From Spirochaetota bacterium (lineage in GTDB: Bacteria; Spirochaetota; UBA4802; UBA5368), in contig DATIKU010000016.1 of assembly GCA_035477215.1 (NCBI GenBank), positions 1 through 64,000 of the forward strand: a DNA stretch of 64,000 nucleotides, written 5' to 3'. This document shows, piece after piece, positions 25,326-34,530 of the stretch (position 1 is its first letter; each line of letters begins with the position of its first letter). The position numbers and the translations under genes are program-made. The notes beneath the pieces were generated by a model. It saw only the letters and a list, made by a program, of their open reading frames with translations. It was not told the DNA's origin and did no database searches.

Positions 25326-27511
25326 ATACAGGCACAGTCCTTATCATGGTCTCGCTTGTCCTTTCGCTGGTATCGCTCTATTTTCTGGCACGGGGCGCCG
25401 CGGGAAACGTTATGGCGAAGATCACCGCGCGTCGCATATTCTATCTTTCCGGCATTTCAATCACCTTCGCCGTAATTTTACTTTTCTTCGCCTTCATCAG
25501 CCAAAGCTTTCAGTTCAACTACGTTTACAGCTATTCCTCGCGGGAACTGCCACTGGCCTACATCATCGCGGGATTCTGGGCCGGACAGGAGGGAACGTTT
25601 CTGCTGTGGGTATTCATCCTGTACATCCTCGGCTTTTTCGTGATACGTTCCAATGACCGGGACGAGTGCCTGGTGATGTCGATCGTTACCATCAGCCAGG
25701 TTTTTCTCCTGCTCGTACTCGTCATCTACAGCCCCTTCCGCTATCTCTGGCAGGCGCATCCGGAACGGTTCGCCGTGGGCGTGATACCGCCGGACGGCGC
25801 GGGGCTCAATCCCCTTCTGCAAGACCCGTGGATGATGGCGCACCCGCCGGTGCTTTTCATCGGCTACGCCGCGGCGACCATTATATTCGCCTACGCGATC
25901 GCCGCGCTTTTACGAAACGATTTTTCCACCTGGGTCGCCCGGAGCTACCGGTGGACGCTGTTCACCATGACCTCGCTGGGCATCGGCATATTCCTGGGCG
26001 GATACTGGGCCTACAAGGTCCTTGGATGGGGCGGGTACTGGGGCTGGGACCCGGTCGAAAACTCATCGCTGATCCCCTGGCTGGTGCTGGTCGCGCTCAT
26101 GCACGGGATGATCGTGCAGCGGCGAAGTGGCGCGCTCGTGCGCACGAACATCGCGCTGGCGCTCCTCTCGTTCATCCTGGTGTTCTACAGCACCTTCCTC
26201 ACCCGAAGCGGCGTGCTCTCGGATTTCTCGGTGCACTCCTTCTCCGACCTCGGCCTTTCGCGGCACCTTTTATTTTTCATGTTGTTCTATGTAGTTATCG
26301 CGGCATTTCTCTTTGCGAAGCGCTTCAGGGATATGCGTTCGGCGAAGCTCGGCGAGTCCGCGGTCGCCTGGGATACGCTTGTGGCCTACGGCATCATCAC
26401 GCTCTGCCTCTACGCCTTTCTGATCCTGGTCGGGACATCGATGCCGATAGTCTCATCGATCTTCTCGGCCCCCTTCTCCCTGCAGCCCGGCTACTATAAC
26501 GGCATCTCGGTCCCCTTGGGCCTGCTCATCCTGGGAACCATCGGGCTCGTGGGGATATTCCAATTCCAGAAAAAGCCGTCCAAATGGAAGCTTGCGGCGA
26601 CCGGCGTTGCCGCGGTGGTTCTTGCCCTGCTTTTCAACATAAACCACACCGCGAAAGCGGCCGCCTATGCCTTCTCAGCGGCCGCTTTCTTCGTGGCGAT
26701 CCTGGGCGTCGTGGACCTTTTAAGGCTCAAACCCGCGGCCGTCCTCTCGTCGCGGCTTGCGCATATCGGCGTCGCGGTGATGGTGCTCGGAATCATCGCA
26801 TCCTCGCTGCATTCGACCACCGAGCACCGGGAGCTGCCGCTGGGAAAATACACGGTCATCGAGTCGACCGCGCTCACCTTCAGGGGCCTTACCGACGCCG
26901 AAAAATCCGCCCTCGCCTTTACCTTCGCACGAGGACGTTCGGTAAGCGAGATCGAAACACCGTATTACATGGATGGGCGGACGCACTCGCTTTACCGCGA
27001 GCCGTACATCAGTTATGGATTCGCTCACGACGTCTACATTTCGCCGGTGGAATACCGCTCGGGGCTGGATTCACTGACAAGGTTCGTCATTGAAAAGGGC
27101 TCGACCGTCGAGTCGCAGGGAATGAAGATCACTTTTACGGGCTTCGATATCGACCGGCAGCACATGATGGCGGGCGGCGATATGAAGCTCTTCGCGAAAC
27201 TCGCGTTCGAGCGCGGCCCCCACTCGGCATCGATCCGGCCGGGCCTTGAGCTCCGGGGCGGGGACGGCCGCAAGTCCATAGCGGCAAGGATTCCCTTTAC
27301 GGGGCAGGAGGTGCGCCTACTCGATTTCAACGTGAGCGACGGAACGGTCCATATTTTCGTGGAGGCGCCGAAAGGCGCAGCGGTTCCGCCGGATTCGGCC
27401 ATCGTCGAGGTTTCGTTCAAGCGACTCATCTGGTTCGTGTGGCTGGGTACGATCTTCATCGCTCTCGGGGGGGCCTTTGCCATTCGCCGGGCCGGGGGAA
27501 AGGGCCTGTAA
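25322..27511 (+). CDS. ccmF: Cytochrome c heme lyase subunit CcmF
   Basis: A 729-residue polytopic membrane protein. The WWD domain is VLGWGGYWGWDPVENSSLIPWL, followed by LTRSGVLSDFSVHSF with a conserved external His. A large periplasmic region near the C-terminus precedes the last helix (LIWFVWLGTIFIALGGAFAIRR). CcmF attaches heme to apocytochrome CxxCH motifs. In standard systems it works with CcmH and CcmI; neither is encoded nearby. It is coupled to ccmE by a 4-base overlap and ends the operon. Confidence 0.94.
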   Translation: MNTGTVLIMVSLVLSLVSLYFLARGAAGNVMAKITARRIFYLSGISITFAVILLFFAFISQSFQFNYVYSYSSRELPLAYIIAGFWAGQEGTFLLWVFILYILGFFVIRSNDRDECLVMSIVTISQVFLLLVLVIYSPFRYLWQAHPERFAVGVIPPDGAGLNPLLQDPWMMAHPPVLFIGYAAATIIFAYAIAALLRNDFSTWVARSYRWTLFTMTSLGIGIFLGGYWAYKVLGWGGYWGWDPVENSSLIPWLVLVALMHGMIVQRRSGALVRTNIALALLSFILVFYSTFLTRSGVLSDFSVHSFSDLGLSRHLLFFMLFYVVIAAFLFAKRFRDMRSAKLGESAVAWDTLVAYGIITLCLYAFLILVGTSMPIVSSIFSAPFSLQPGYYNGISVPLGLLILGTIGLVGIFQFQKKPSKWKLAATGVAAVVLALLFNINHTAKAAAYAFSAAAFFVAILGVVDLLRLKPAAVLSSRLAHIGVAVMVLGIIASSLHSTTEHRELPLGKYTVIESTALTFRGLTDAEKSALAFTFARGRSVSEIETPYYMDGRTHSLYREPYISYGFAHDVYISPVEYRSGLDSLTRFVIEKGSTVESQGMKITFTGFDIDRQHMMAGGDMKLFAKLAFERGPHSASIRPGLELRGGDGRKSIAARIPFTGQEVRLLDFNVSDGTVHIFVEAPKGAAVPPDSAIVEVSFKRLIWFVWLGTIFIALGGAFAIRRAGGKGL

Positions 27512-27530
27512 GACGACCGGCCGCTTCCCC

Positions 27531-28520
27531 CTATGAGGGTATGTGCCCGGCCGGTCGCGCTTCGTAAAGCGTAATGGCCCCGGCCGGACAGGCCGCGGCG
27601 CACAGGCCGCAGCCGATGCATCCCTCGCCCAACCGCGCCGCGTCATCGTCGCACTCGATCGCGCGTACCGGACAGATATCCACGCATTCGCCGCACGCCG
27701 TGCACGCGGTCTCGTCAACGCGCGCGATAAAGCGGCTGGGGGCGAGTACCCCGGCTGTTTTCGCGTTCGAGGCATAACGCAGCATCTCGCAGCAGCAGGG
27801 GCAGCAGTTGCATATGGCGTTACCCATCCCCGCCCTGTTCTCGACCATGTGGACAAGTCCGGCCTCCTCGGCCTTTTTTAAAAGATCCAGCGCCCCGGCC
27901 CGGTCGATCTGTCGGCCGGTCCCACGCTTCAGCGTGTACTCGGCCCCGCGGTTGAGCTGGATGCACACCTCGACCGGCCTCTCGCACAGCTTCTGCGACT
28001 TGCGGCACACGCAGGGAACCACGGCGATCGAGCGCGCCTCCTCGATAAGGCGCGCGGCGTCTTCGTAAACGAGAACGCCGCTCTGCGCGTCCACCGTACG
28101 GTTAATGGGAATCACCCTCATAAAGGAGGGCATGTTCACCTGGGTTACGAGTTCCAGAAGCTCCACATACTCGGTGTCCATAAATCTGACCCACAGCCCG
28201 TTCATCTCCTCCGGAGCGCCGTCCCAGAGCAGGGTGGCGTCGTGGAACTGCACGACGTGCCGCGGCATGCGGTACACGGTCGCGCCGTCGCGGACCGATT
28301 CGAAAACGGCGCCCTTTCTAAAAAGGGAATCGAGCATCTTCTCCATTTCCGCCGGTGGCATTCCCGCCCTGCCGGCAAGCTCGGAAGACGTGCCGGGGAG
28401 CATCGCCACAACCCGGGCCTCGGCCTCGCTGCATACGGCCTGCCATATCCTCGGAAGGAGCTTTGAATTTTCCATCATGAGCTTTCGCGAGAGCTCGTGG
28501 TAAATGTCGCCTGTTCCCAT
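27531..28520 (-). CDS. Iron-sulfur protein with winged-helix-like N-terminus and 2x[4Fe-4S] domain (329 aa)
   Basis: The N-terminal third looks helical and HTH-like (TSSELAGRAGMPPAEMEKMLDSLFRKGAVFE). The middle contains VPCVCRKSQKLCERPVEVC and ICNCCPCCCEML, cysteine sets seen in a family of 4Fe-4S proteins linked to anaerobic metabolism. The C-terminus is a bacterial ferredoxin domain with CTACGECVDICPVRAI and CIGCGLCAAACPAGAI, binding two [4Fe-4S] clusters. It may be an electron carrier or redox sensor. It converges with ccmF and is the last gene of the leftward signalling block. Confidence 0.8.
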   Translation of the reverse strand: MGTGDIYHELSRKLMMENSKLLPRIWQAVCSEAEARVVAMLPGTSSELAGRAGMPPAEMEKMLDSLFRKGAVFESVRDGATVYRMPRHVVQFHDATLLWDGAPEEMNGLWVRFMDTEYVELLELVTQVNMPSFMRVIPINRTVDAQSGVLVYEDAARLIEEARSIAVVPCVCRKSQKLCERPVEVCIQLNRGAEYTLKRGTGRQIDRAGALDLLKKAEEAGLVHMVENRAGMGNAICNCCPCCCEMLRYASNAKTAGVLAPSRFIARVDETACTACGECVDICPVRAIECDDDAARLGEGCIGCGLCAAACPAGAITLYEARPAGHIPS

Positions 28521-28540
28521 GGATTACCTCCGACGCGTGA

Positions 28541-29809
28541 TCATTGTTTCTCTTCAACGAGTACGGGCAGGAGCACCTCCGCGAGCACGCAGCTTCGGGG
28601 ATCCCTGCCGGTGTGGTCCTTGACATCGTGTATCAGGAAGACGCCGTTGTGTTTGCGTACGATATTGTCGACCACCGCAAGGCCAAGCCCGAAGCCGAAC
28701 TTTTCTATGCGCGCAGCCGACTCGTCGGGAGGCAGGAGCCGGAAGAACGGCTCCACTACCAGCTTTTCGTACTCCGCCCGGATGCCCCCGTACGGCTTCT
28801 CCGGGACGTCGTTTTTCACCGAAAGCCAGAAGTATCCCTCGCTGATGTGCCCGAAGACGTTTATCGTGCTTCCCCTGACCGAGTACTTGTACGCGTTGAC
28901 GATGAGCTCTTCAATCATGAGTCCGAGCTTTTCAAAATTGAGGTCCAGCACGCAATTCAAATTGAGCTCCGGATAGGTTATGCGGAGGTTCTTGCTCTCC
29001 AGATAGGGCGCGATCTCGTTTATCATTCCGGGGAGGGCCTCTATCAGTTCGGACGCGCTGGAGCGCGAGAGCGGGAATTTTTCATCCATGATCTCGGTCG
29101 TCGCCTGAAGGCCGTCAAGCTGGTTGCGGCAATAGACGTTGTTCTCGACCAGCAGGTTGATAATGTCCCTGCCGATCACATAGCTGTCGCCCTGGGACGT
29201 CATGGTCGCGGACATGACGTCGATAAGCGACACGAGCGTCCCGAAACCGGCCCCCTGCGAAAGGGACGTTTTCAGATTGTACACCGATTTCGTCTCGGTG
29301 TAATCCTTGTCGGCCACGCGCCTGCTCTCCTTGTAATTGAGCCACTCGATCTGGCTGCGTATCTTGAGGCCCGCGCTCATGCTCATGTTCCGCTCGTGAT
29401 CGCGCAGTGCCTTGTACTCCAGGCCCCGGGCTACGCTGTTCTGGAAGAGCTCGGGATCGATGGGCTTGATGATATAATCGAAGGCGCCCATCTTCATTAT
29501 GTCGATGATGGTATTCGGCGAATCGAGCGCGGTCTCGACAAGTACCACCGACTCGGGCAGGCGTTTTTTCAGGTGGGATATGAAGGTCTTTCCGTCCATG
29601 ACGGGCATCATGAGGTCCACGATAAAGAGCGAAAATTCCCGTTCATCGAGCATCTTGAGCGCCGCCTCTCCGTTCGAAGCGACGACAGCGGGAACATCCA
29701 TGTTCTTGCATATGCTCTGCAGCAGGGACTGCGTCTGTTTTGTGTCTTCGACGATCAGTATCGGCTGCTTCGGCCGGTAGACCGCCGTTTTCCTGATTGC
29801 TTCATTCAT
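28541..29809 (-). CDS. Receiver-ATPase signalling protein lacking an evident phospho-acceptor histidine (422 aa)
   Basis: Residues about 17-130 form a response-regulator receiver domain (PILIVEDTKQT, phospho-Asp in FIVDLMMPVMDG, KPID). A linker of about 130 residues has no H-box of the HELRTP or LHDG type. The C-terminus is a GHKL ATPase with EELIVNAYKYS (N box) and KFGFGLGLAVVDNI (G box). The combination is receiver plus ATPase without dimerisation histidine. It may be a kinase with a divergent H-box, a phosphatase or an inactive partner. It is 33 bases from the hybrid kinase upstream, so co-transcribed. Confidence 0.8.
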   Translation of the reverse strand: MNEAIRKTAVYRPKQPILIVEDTKQTQSLLQSICKNMDVPAVVASNGEAALKMLDEREFSLFIVDLMMPVMDGKTFISHLKKRLPESVVLVETALDSPNTIIDIMKMGAFDYIIKPIDPELFQNSVARGLEYKALRDHERNMSMSAGLKIRSQIEWLNYKESRRVADKDYTETKSVYNLKTSLSQGAGFGTLVSLIDVMSATMTSQGDSYVIGRDIINLLVENNVYCRNQLDGLQATTEIMDEKFPLSRSSASELIEALPGMINEIAPYLESKNLRITYPELNLNCVLDLNFEKLGLMIEELIVNAYKYSVRGSTINVFGHISEGYFWLSVKNDVPEKPYGGIRAEYEKLVVEPFFRLLPPDESAARIEKFGFGLGLAVVDNIVRKHNGVFLIHDVKDHTGRDPRSCVLAEVLLPVLVEEKQ

Positions 29810-29842
29810 GGGCGTCCTCTTGATGAATGTTTCCCGGAGCGC

Positions 29843-31480
29843 TCAACCCTCGCGATCCGAACAGCTTGCTTCCCGGCAAAGCGGCAGGCTCACGGTAAAG
29901 GTGCTCCCCATGCCCGGGACGCTCCTCACGCCGATCCTTCCGCCATGCGCCTCCACGATCATGCGTGAAATCGTCAGCCCCAGGCCCGTCCCCTGGGTGT
30001 CGCGGTCGAGCTCCGAATTCACCTGGCTGAACTTCTCGAAAATGAAGGACAGGTGTTCCTTTCCGATCCCCTTTCCGGTATCCGTAACATCGATCACGAG
30101 CATCGTCCCGTCGGTCCCGGATTCAATTTTGACCGTACCGCCCGGTTTGTTGAACTTTATCGCGTTTGAAATCAGGTTGATGAACACCTGCTGCAAACGT
30201 TTGGCATCGCCGCATACCACGAGGTCATCCCGCAGACTCCAGTGGTTTTCGAGGGACACGCCCTTCTCTGCGGCCTGCACCGTCATCATCGCCACGCACG
30301 CGCCCATGATATCGCCGGGCCGCTGGGGCGCCCGCTCAAAATCAAATTTGCCCGATTCGATCTTTGAGACGTCGAGGATATCGTTGATGATCTGAAGCAG
30401 GTGCAGTCCGGACGAAAGGATATTTTCGAGATACCCGGCGAAATCGCCCTTTTCCACCTGCATCTTCATGAGTTTGGAAAACCCGATGATCGAGTTGAGC
30501 GGCGTACGCAGCTCGTGACTCATGTTGGCGAGAAACTCGCTCTTGGCACGGTTGGCCGATTCGGCCAGTTCCATCGCCTTTTTAAGCTCCTTCTCCGCCT
30601 TTTCCCGCTCGGCGACCTCGTTACGGAGCTTATCGTTGGCGGCGCTGATCTCCGCGGTGCGCTCCATCACCATCTCCTCGAGATGGTCGCGGTGCCGGCG
30701 CAGCTCTTCCTCCGCCTTCCTGCGCTCGCTGATATCGCGGAAGCTCAGCACTCCCCCGGCGACGGCCTCTTTTTCGTCGAGGATAACGGACATGCCGAAC
30801 TCGATATTTTTATTAACCCCATGCCGGTCGATCAGGATAAAATCGTCGTTCAAAGAAGAGTCCGGCATTCCGGCATCGGCCAGCTTCATTATATTTACGG
30901 TGCCGGTCACGCCCGGGGCCGGCGCGACCCTGAAGACCTCCTCCAACGGCTTTCCCTTCGCTTCCTCTGCGGACCAGCCGGTGAGGTGTTCGCCGTACGG
31001 ATTGAGAAAAACCAGCCGGCCTTCCGTGTCGACGGCGGCGACGCCTTCCCCTATGTTTTTCAGTGTCGCGGACAACCGTCGCTCGCTTTCACGCACCCTG
31101 TTTTCCATGCGATGGCGGTAGAGCGCCATTTCTATTGAAATGGAGAGGTCCCTCTCGTCAAAGGGCTTGCGAATGTAGCCGTGGGGTTCGGTAATCTTGG
31201 CCCGCTGCAGCGTGGTATCGTCGTCATAGGCGGTGAGATAGACGACCGGCACATCGAAATAGGCGCTGACCTTTTCGGCCGCGTCGATGCCGTCCATCTC
31301 GCCCTGGAGCATGATGTCCATCAGCACGATGTCGGGGCGAAGCTCCGGGATCCTGCCGACCGCCTCTTCCCCCGAAGTGGCGACCCCGGCGATCCCGTAT
31401 CCCATCGACTCCAGAACATTCTGGAGGTCCCGCGAGACGATCTTTTCGTCCTCTACTATGAATATTCGCGCACCCAACAT
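29843..31480 (-). CDS. REC-PAS-histidine kinase (545 aa)
   Basis: An N-terminal receiver (IFIVEDEKIVS, DIVLMDIMLQGEMDG, YIRKPFDERDL) is followed by a PAS domain (about 130-265, GRLVFLNPYGEHLTGW), a coiled linker, HisKA with FLANMSHELRTPLNSI (phospho-His) and HATPase_c with NLISNAIKFN, DTGKGI and GTGLGLTIS. A cytoplasmic kinase with no membrane segments, controlled by phosphorylation of its own receiver and a PAS ligand. A promoter candidate lies at 31514-31541. Confidence 0.92.
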   Translation of the reverse strand: MLGARIFIVEDEKIVSRDLQNVLESMGYGIAGVATSGEEAVGRIPELRPDIVLMDIMLQGEMDGIDAAEKVSAYFDVPVVYLTAYDDDTTLQRAKITEPHGYIRKPFDERDLSISIEMALYRHRMENRVRESERRLSATLKNIGEGVAAVDTEGRLVFLNPYGEHLTGWSAEEAKGKPLEEVFRVAPAPGVTGTVNIMKLADAGMPDSSLNDDFILIDRHGVNKNIEFGMSVILDEKEAVAGGVLSFRDISERRKAEEELRRHRDHLEEMVMERTAEISAANDKLRNEVAEREKAEKELKKAMELAESANRAKSEFLANMSHELRTPLNSIIGFSKLMKMQVEKGDFAGYLENILSSGLHLLQIINDILDVSKIESGKFDFERAPQRPGDIMGACVAMMTVQAAEKGVSLENHWSLRDDLVVCGDAKRLQQVFINLISNAIKFNKPGGTVKIESGTDGTMLVIDVTDTGKGIGKEHLSFIFEKFSQVNSELDRDTQGTGLGLTISRMIVEAHGGRIGVRSVPGMGSTFTVSLPLCREASCSDREG

Positions 31481-31513
31481 TGTGTTGTTCCTGCCCGGAT
31501 GACCCCGATAAAA

Positions 31514-31541
31514 ACTGTAGGTGAAAACAGGGACAAGTCAA
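31514..31541 (-). promoter_or_regulatory. Sigma-70-type promoter of the REC-PAS kinase
   Basis: On the minus strand TTGACT (31541-31536), 16 bases, TACAGT (31519-31514), then 34 bases to the kinase start. It separates the hybrid kinase from the upstream regulator gene. Confidence 0.45.
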
Positions 31542-31560
31542 GAGAATAAAAAAACGGCGC

Positions 31561-32247
31561 TCACGGCCGGCCATGCGTCCATTCGATCGCGAACTTTACC
31601 AGCCGTACGCTGTTCTTCAAATGAAGTTTTTCGCGTATGCGCAGACGATGAGTCTCAATGGTCTTTATGCTGACGTTGAGCTTTCTGGCGATATCCGAAC
31701 TCGTATTGCCGCTTCCGACAAGCCGCAGGACCTCGAGTTCGCGGTCCGAAAGGCGCTCAACGGGGTCCATGGCCTTATTAGAACGGCGATACGTCAGACC
31801 GCCGAGAAGGCGGGAGGACATCGCGCCGCCAAGGTACACCTTGCCGGCGAGCACCGCGCGAGCGGCATCCACAAGCTTGGCGGTAAGCTCGTTCTTCATC
31901 ATGTATCCCCGTGCGCCCGAGCGGATTACGCGCTCGGCGTACAGGGATTCTTCGTGCATCGAAAGCACCAGGACCGGAAGCTTCGGATAACGACGCCGCA
32001 ATACCTTGATGAGCTCGAGGCCGCTTACGCCCTCCTCGAGCGAAATGTCCACTATCACGAGATCGGGCCTGATCTTCTCGACGGCGCGGATGGCCCCGTC
32101 CGAATCCTCCGCGTACCCGGCTATGCGCAGATCCTTTTCGCGGCTGAACAGCTTTTCGAGCCCCTCGTAGACGATAGGGTGATCGTCAACCACCAGAATT
32201 TTTGCCGCCTTGGGCTCTTTTATTTTTTCCGCCGCCTTTTCGTTCAT
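31561..32247 (-). CDS. NarL/LuxR-family response regulator
   Basis: A 228-residue regulator: receiver domain with KILVVDDHPIVYEGLE and phospho-Asp in LVIVDISLEEG, then a GerE helix-turn-helix with LSDRELEVLRLVGSGNTSSDIARKL and VSIKTIETHRLRIREKL (read as two pieces). Its 5' end overlaps the upstream HisKA_3 kinase by 62 bases. NarL-type regulators are the normal partners of HisKA_3 kinases, so the two are a cognate pair. Confidence 0.93.
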   Translation of the reverse strand: MNEKAAEKIKEPKAAKILVVDDHPIVYEGLEKLFSREKDLRIAGYAEDSDGAIRAVEKIRPDLVIVDISLEEGVSGLELIKVLRRRYPKLPVLVLSMHEESLYAERVIRSGARGYMMKNELTAKLVDAARAVLAGKVYLGGAMSSRLLGGLTYRRSNKAMDPVERLSDRELEVLRLVGSGNTSSDIARKLNVSIKTIETHRLRIREKLHLKNSVRLVKFAIEWTHGRP

Positions 32248-34363
32248 ATCCGCCCCGTCCTTTTATCCTGAATTTGCATACGACCTCCGTGCCTCCCCCC
32301 CGTCCCCTTTGCACCGACAGAGTCCCACCGATAAGCCGCGCCCGGTGCTTCATGAGAGAGAGCCCCAGCCCGGCCATGTGCCGCGTTTCATCACTTATAC
32401 CAACACCGTCATCACGGACTTCAACGGCAAGGAGGTCCCCGCTCTGATGGAATGCTATCACTACACGATGGGCCCCGGAATGCTTTACGACATTGGCCAG
32501 CGCTTCGTTGATGATATAATACAGCTGGGTCGAAACCGTGGCGTCATCTACCTGGAAAGAGCGCGGCGCCTCTATAAGGCAGTCGATCGAGTACCGCCCC
32601 TTCATCTCCCGGACCATCTCACCGAGGAGGGCACGAAAATTTTCGTTCTCTCCGACCAGCGGCAGCAAACCCCTGGCCAGGGTGCGCACGTCCTCGATGG
32701 CCCGGTTTATCCCGTTTTCCACGGCAAGCGCCTCCTCTTCTTCGCCGATCGCGCGTTCTTTCAGGCGCTCGTACAGAAGGCGGCATCGAATGGCGACTCC
32801 CAGAAGATGGTGACTCACCCCGTCGTGCAGATCCATGCCGATGCGCTGCCGTTCCCGCTGGGTGGCGGCCAGTACGTTACCCTCGACCTTGAGCCGCTCG
32901 GTGATATCCCTCAGGTTGATGATGACCCCCTCGACCTCGTCCCCGCGGGAGCCCCTGAATGGATACATGGAGATTTCCATATAGCGCAATCCCGGAACCG
33001 GATATTCGCAGAGCTGTTCGAAAAAAATCTCCCTGCCCGAGAGACATGACTGAAACGAGCGTCCGAAAATCTCGTCGGACCGACCCGATCCGAAAAGCTC
33101 CGCGAGCGGCCGCCCGACAGCCTCGTCTTTCCCCAGGTTGAAGGCACGGGTAAATTCCTCGTTGGCCGCGCGCACCAGCATTGACGCGTCCGCGAACACC
33201 ATCTGGTCTTTTGTATGCGACACGATGCGGCGATAGAGCGAAAGCTCCTGATCGGCCTTCCGGCGTTCCAGAAGGTTAACGAAAATCTCGCCGACTATCC
33301 TGAGCAGCGCGATGATGTCATCGGACCACGATTTATATACCCGCACCGAGTCGAAGCCGAGAAACCCGATGAGTTCACCGCATAGCACCAGGGGCACCGA
33401 CACCAGCGATTTCACGCCCATCCCGCAGGCGATGCCTCGAAGGCCTCCCGCCTGCGCAGGCAGCTCGTCCATGCGCGGGACGTGTACCGTCTCGAACCTT
33501 GCATGACGCTCGACGAGCCAGCGCAGCGGGCGCGCGGGCGCTCCCTCAAGCGCACCGATTCCGGGACCGACACCCCGCGCCCGCCATTCGTACGCGCCGG
33601 TGATGGAGCTCCTGTCGCCGGCGAGAAGCGCTATATGGCACCGGTCCACGCGCGCGAAGTCGCCGATCATCTTGAGTGCGTGCTTGATTCCTCCATCGAT
33701 TTCATCGGACGGAATGTTTATGAAACGAGTCGCGATGGTGGCAACCAGGTTCTCGAATTCGCAGCGCTCCCGAAGGGCCTCCTCCATGCGCTTTCTCTCG
33801 GTGATGTCGCGCGTAACACCGAGGATCGCGATTGGTCCCCCCGAGTCGTCCCTGACGAACGAGGCATTCGTTTCCGTCCATACCCTGCGCCCGTGTCTCT
33901 TCTCACTCTCCATTTCGACGAAGGGGAGGGATCTATCGGGATCGCGCCGGTGGTCGTTCGCCAGTTCGTCGGCTATTATGCGTCTGGCCTCCCTTCGGTT
34001 TTTTCTGTCCATGTTGGCGCCGAGCGGCGATCCAATGCACCGCTCGGGCGCAATGCCAAATATCTCCTCGGAATAAGAGTTCGCGTAGATATAGCGCAGG
34101 GTGTGCACATCGAGCGCCCAGATGGCGTCCCGCACGTTGTCGGCGATTAGGCGCAAAAAATCCTCGCGCCCGGGGAGAGTGCGTATAACCTCGTTCTTTC
34201 CCGGCCGCACCCGTGAAGATTCGGATGTCACGGAAGGAGATGCCCCGCGGGAAGCGGGCCGCCGTTGGGCCTTCATGTTCTTCACATTCTTCCTCATGTC
34301 CATTCGCCGGTTGAATCGAAATGCCCTGCCGACAAAAAGGCCGCCATCCGCTCTCATCTCCAA
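32186..34363 (-). CDS. PAS-GAF-PAS-HisKA_3 histidine kinase
   Basis: A soluble kinase of up to 725 residues. Domains in order: PAS (about 65-190, RYIYANSYSEEIFG), GAF (about 205-355), a second PAS (about 375-490), HisKA_3 with RQRIGMDLHDGVSHHLLG (His in LHDG), and HATPase_c with INEALANVVKHS, RDDGVGIS and GLGLSLMKHRA. The start is uncertain: ATG 34363, 34303 or 34276. It forms a NarL-type two-component pair with the overlapping regulator. No membrane segments, so it senses an internal or diffusible signal. Confidence 0.92.
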   Translation of the reverse strand: MEMRADGGLFVGRAFRFNRRMDMRKNVKNMKAQRRPASRGASPSVTSESSRVRPGKNEVIRTLPGREDFLRLIADNVRDAIWALDVHTLRYIYANSYSEEIFGIAPERCIGSPLGANMDRKNRREARRIIADELANDHRRDPDRSLPFVEMESEKRHGRRVWTETNASFVRDDSGGPIAILGVTRDITERKRMEEALRERCEFENLVATIATRFINIPSDEIDGGIKHALKMIGDFARVDRCHIALLAGDRSSITGAYEWRARGVGPGIGALEGAPARPLRWLVERHARFETVHVPRMDELPAQAGGLRGIACGMGVKSLVSVPLVLCGELIGFLGFDSVRVYKSWSDDIIALLRIVGEIFVNLLERRKADQELSLYRRIVSHTKDQMVFADASMLVRAANEEFTRAFNLGKDEAVGRPLAELFGSGRSDEIFGRSFQSCLSGREIFFEQLCEYPVPGLRYMEISMYPFRGSRGDEVEGVIINLRDITERLKVEGNVLAATQRERQRIGMDLHDGVSHHLLGVAIRCRLLYERLKERAIGEEEEALAVENGINRAIEDVRTLARGLLPLVGENENFRALLGEMVREMKGRYSIDCLIEAPRSFQVDDATVSTQLYYIINEALANVVKHSGAHRVVIAFHQSGDLLAVEVRDDGVGISDETRHMAGLGLSLMKHRARLIGGTLSVQRGRGGGTEVVCKFRIKGRGGYERKGGGKNKRAQGGKNSGG

Positions 34364-34405
34364 AGCAAACAGCCGGGCGGCACGGAATTTCTCTCTTCCG
34401 GCCGC

Positions 34406-34434
34406 AGAATACGCGCCGCACGGGGTCGAGTCAA
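34406..34434 (-). promoter_or_regulatory. Sigma-70-type promoter of the HisKA_3 kinase gene
   Basis: Minus-strand TTGACT (34434-34429), 17 bases, TATTCT (34411-34406), about 43 bases before the longest kinase start. Confidence 0.45.
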
Positions 34435-34460
34435 ATAATATTATCCGCCGTTAAAAAGAT

Positions 34461-34491
34461 TTGACCTCGCCAGACACCCCGTGCGTAGTAT
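34461..34491 (+). promoter_or_regulatory. Candidate promoter of smpB
   Basis: TTGACC (34461-34466) and TAGTAT (34486-34491) with a 19-base spacer, 39 bases upstream of the smpB start. Divergent from the kinase promoter. Confidence 0.35.
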
Positions 34492-34530
34492 TAAGCCGGC
34501 GGCGGAACAATTACCATCGAGGGATTTGCA

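Noticed and set aside
25666-26499. A 277-residue second frame inside ccmF
   Set aside because: Same-strand shadow of ccmF in a GC-rich region; ccmF carries the WWD motif.
28544-29968. A 474-residue plus-strand open frame
   Set aside because: It is the antisense shadow of the REC-ATPase gene; the minus-strand product has clear domain motifs and the plus-strand product has none.
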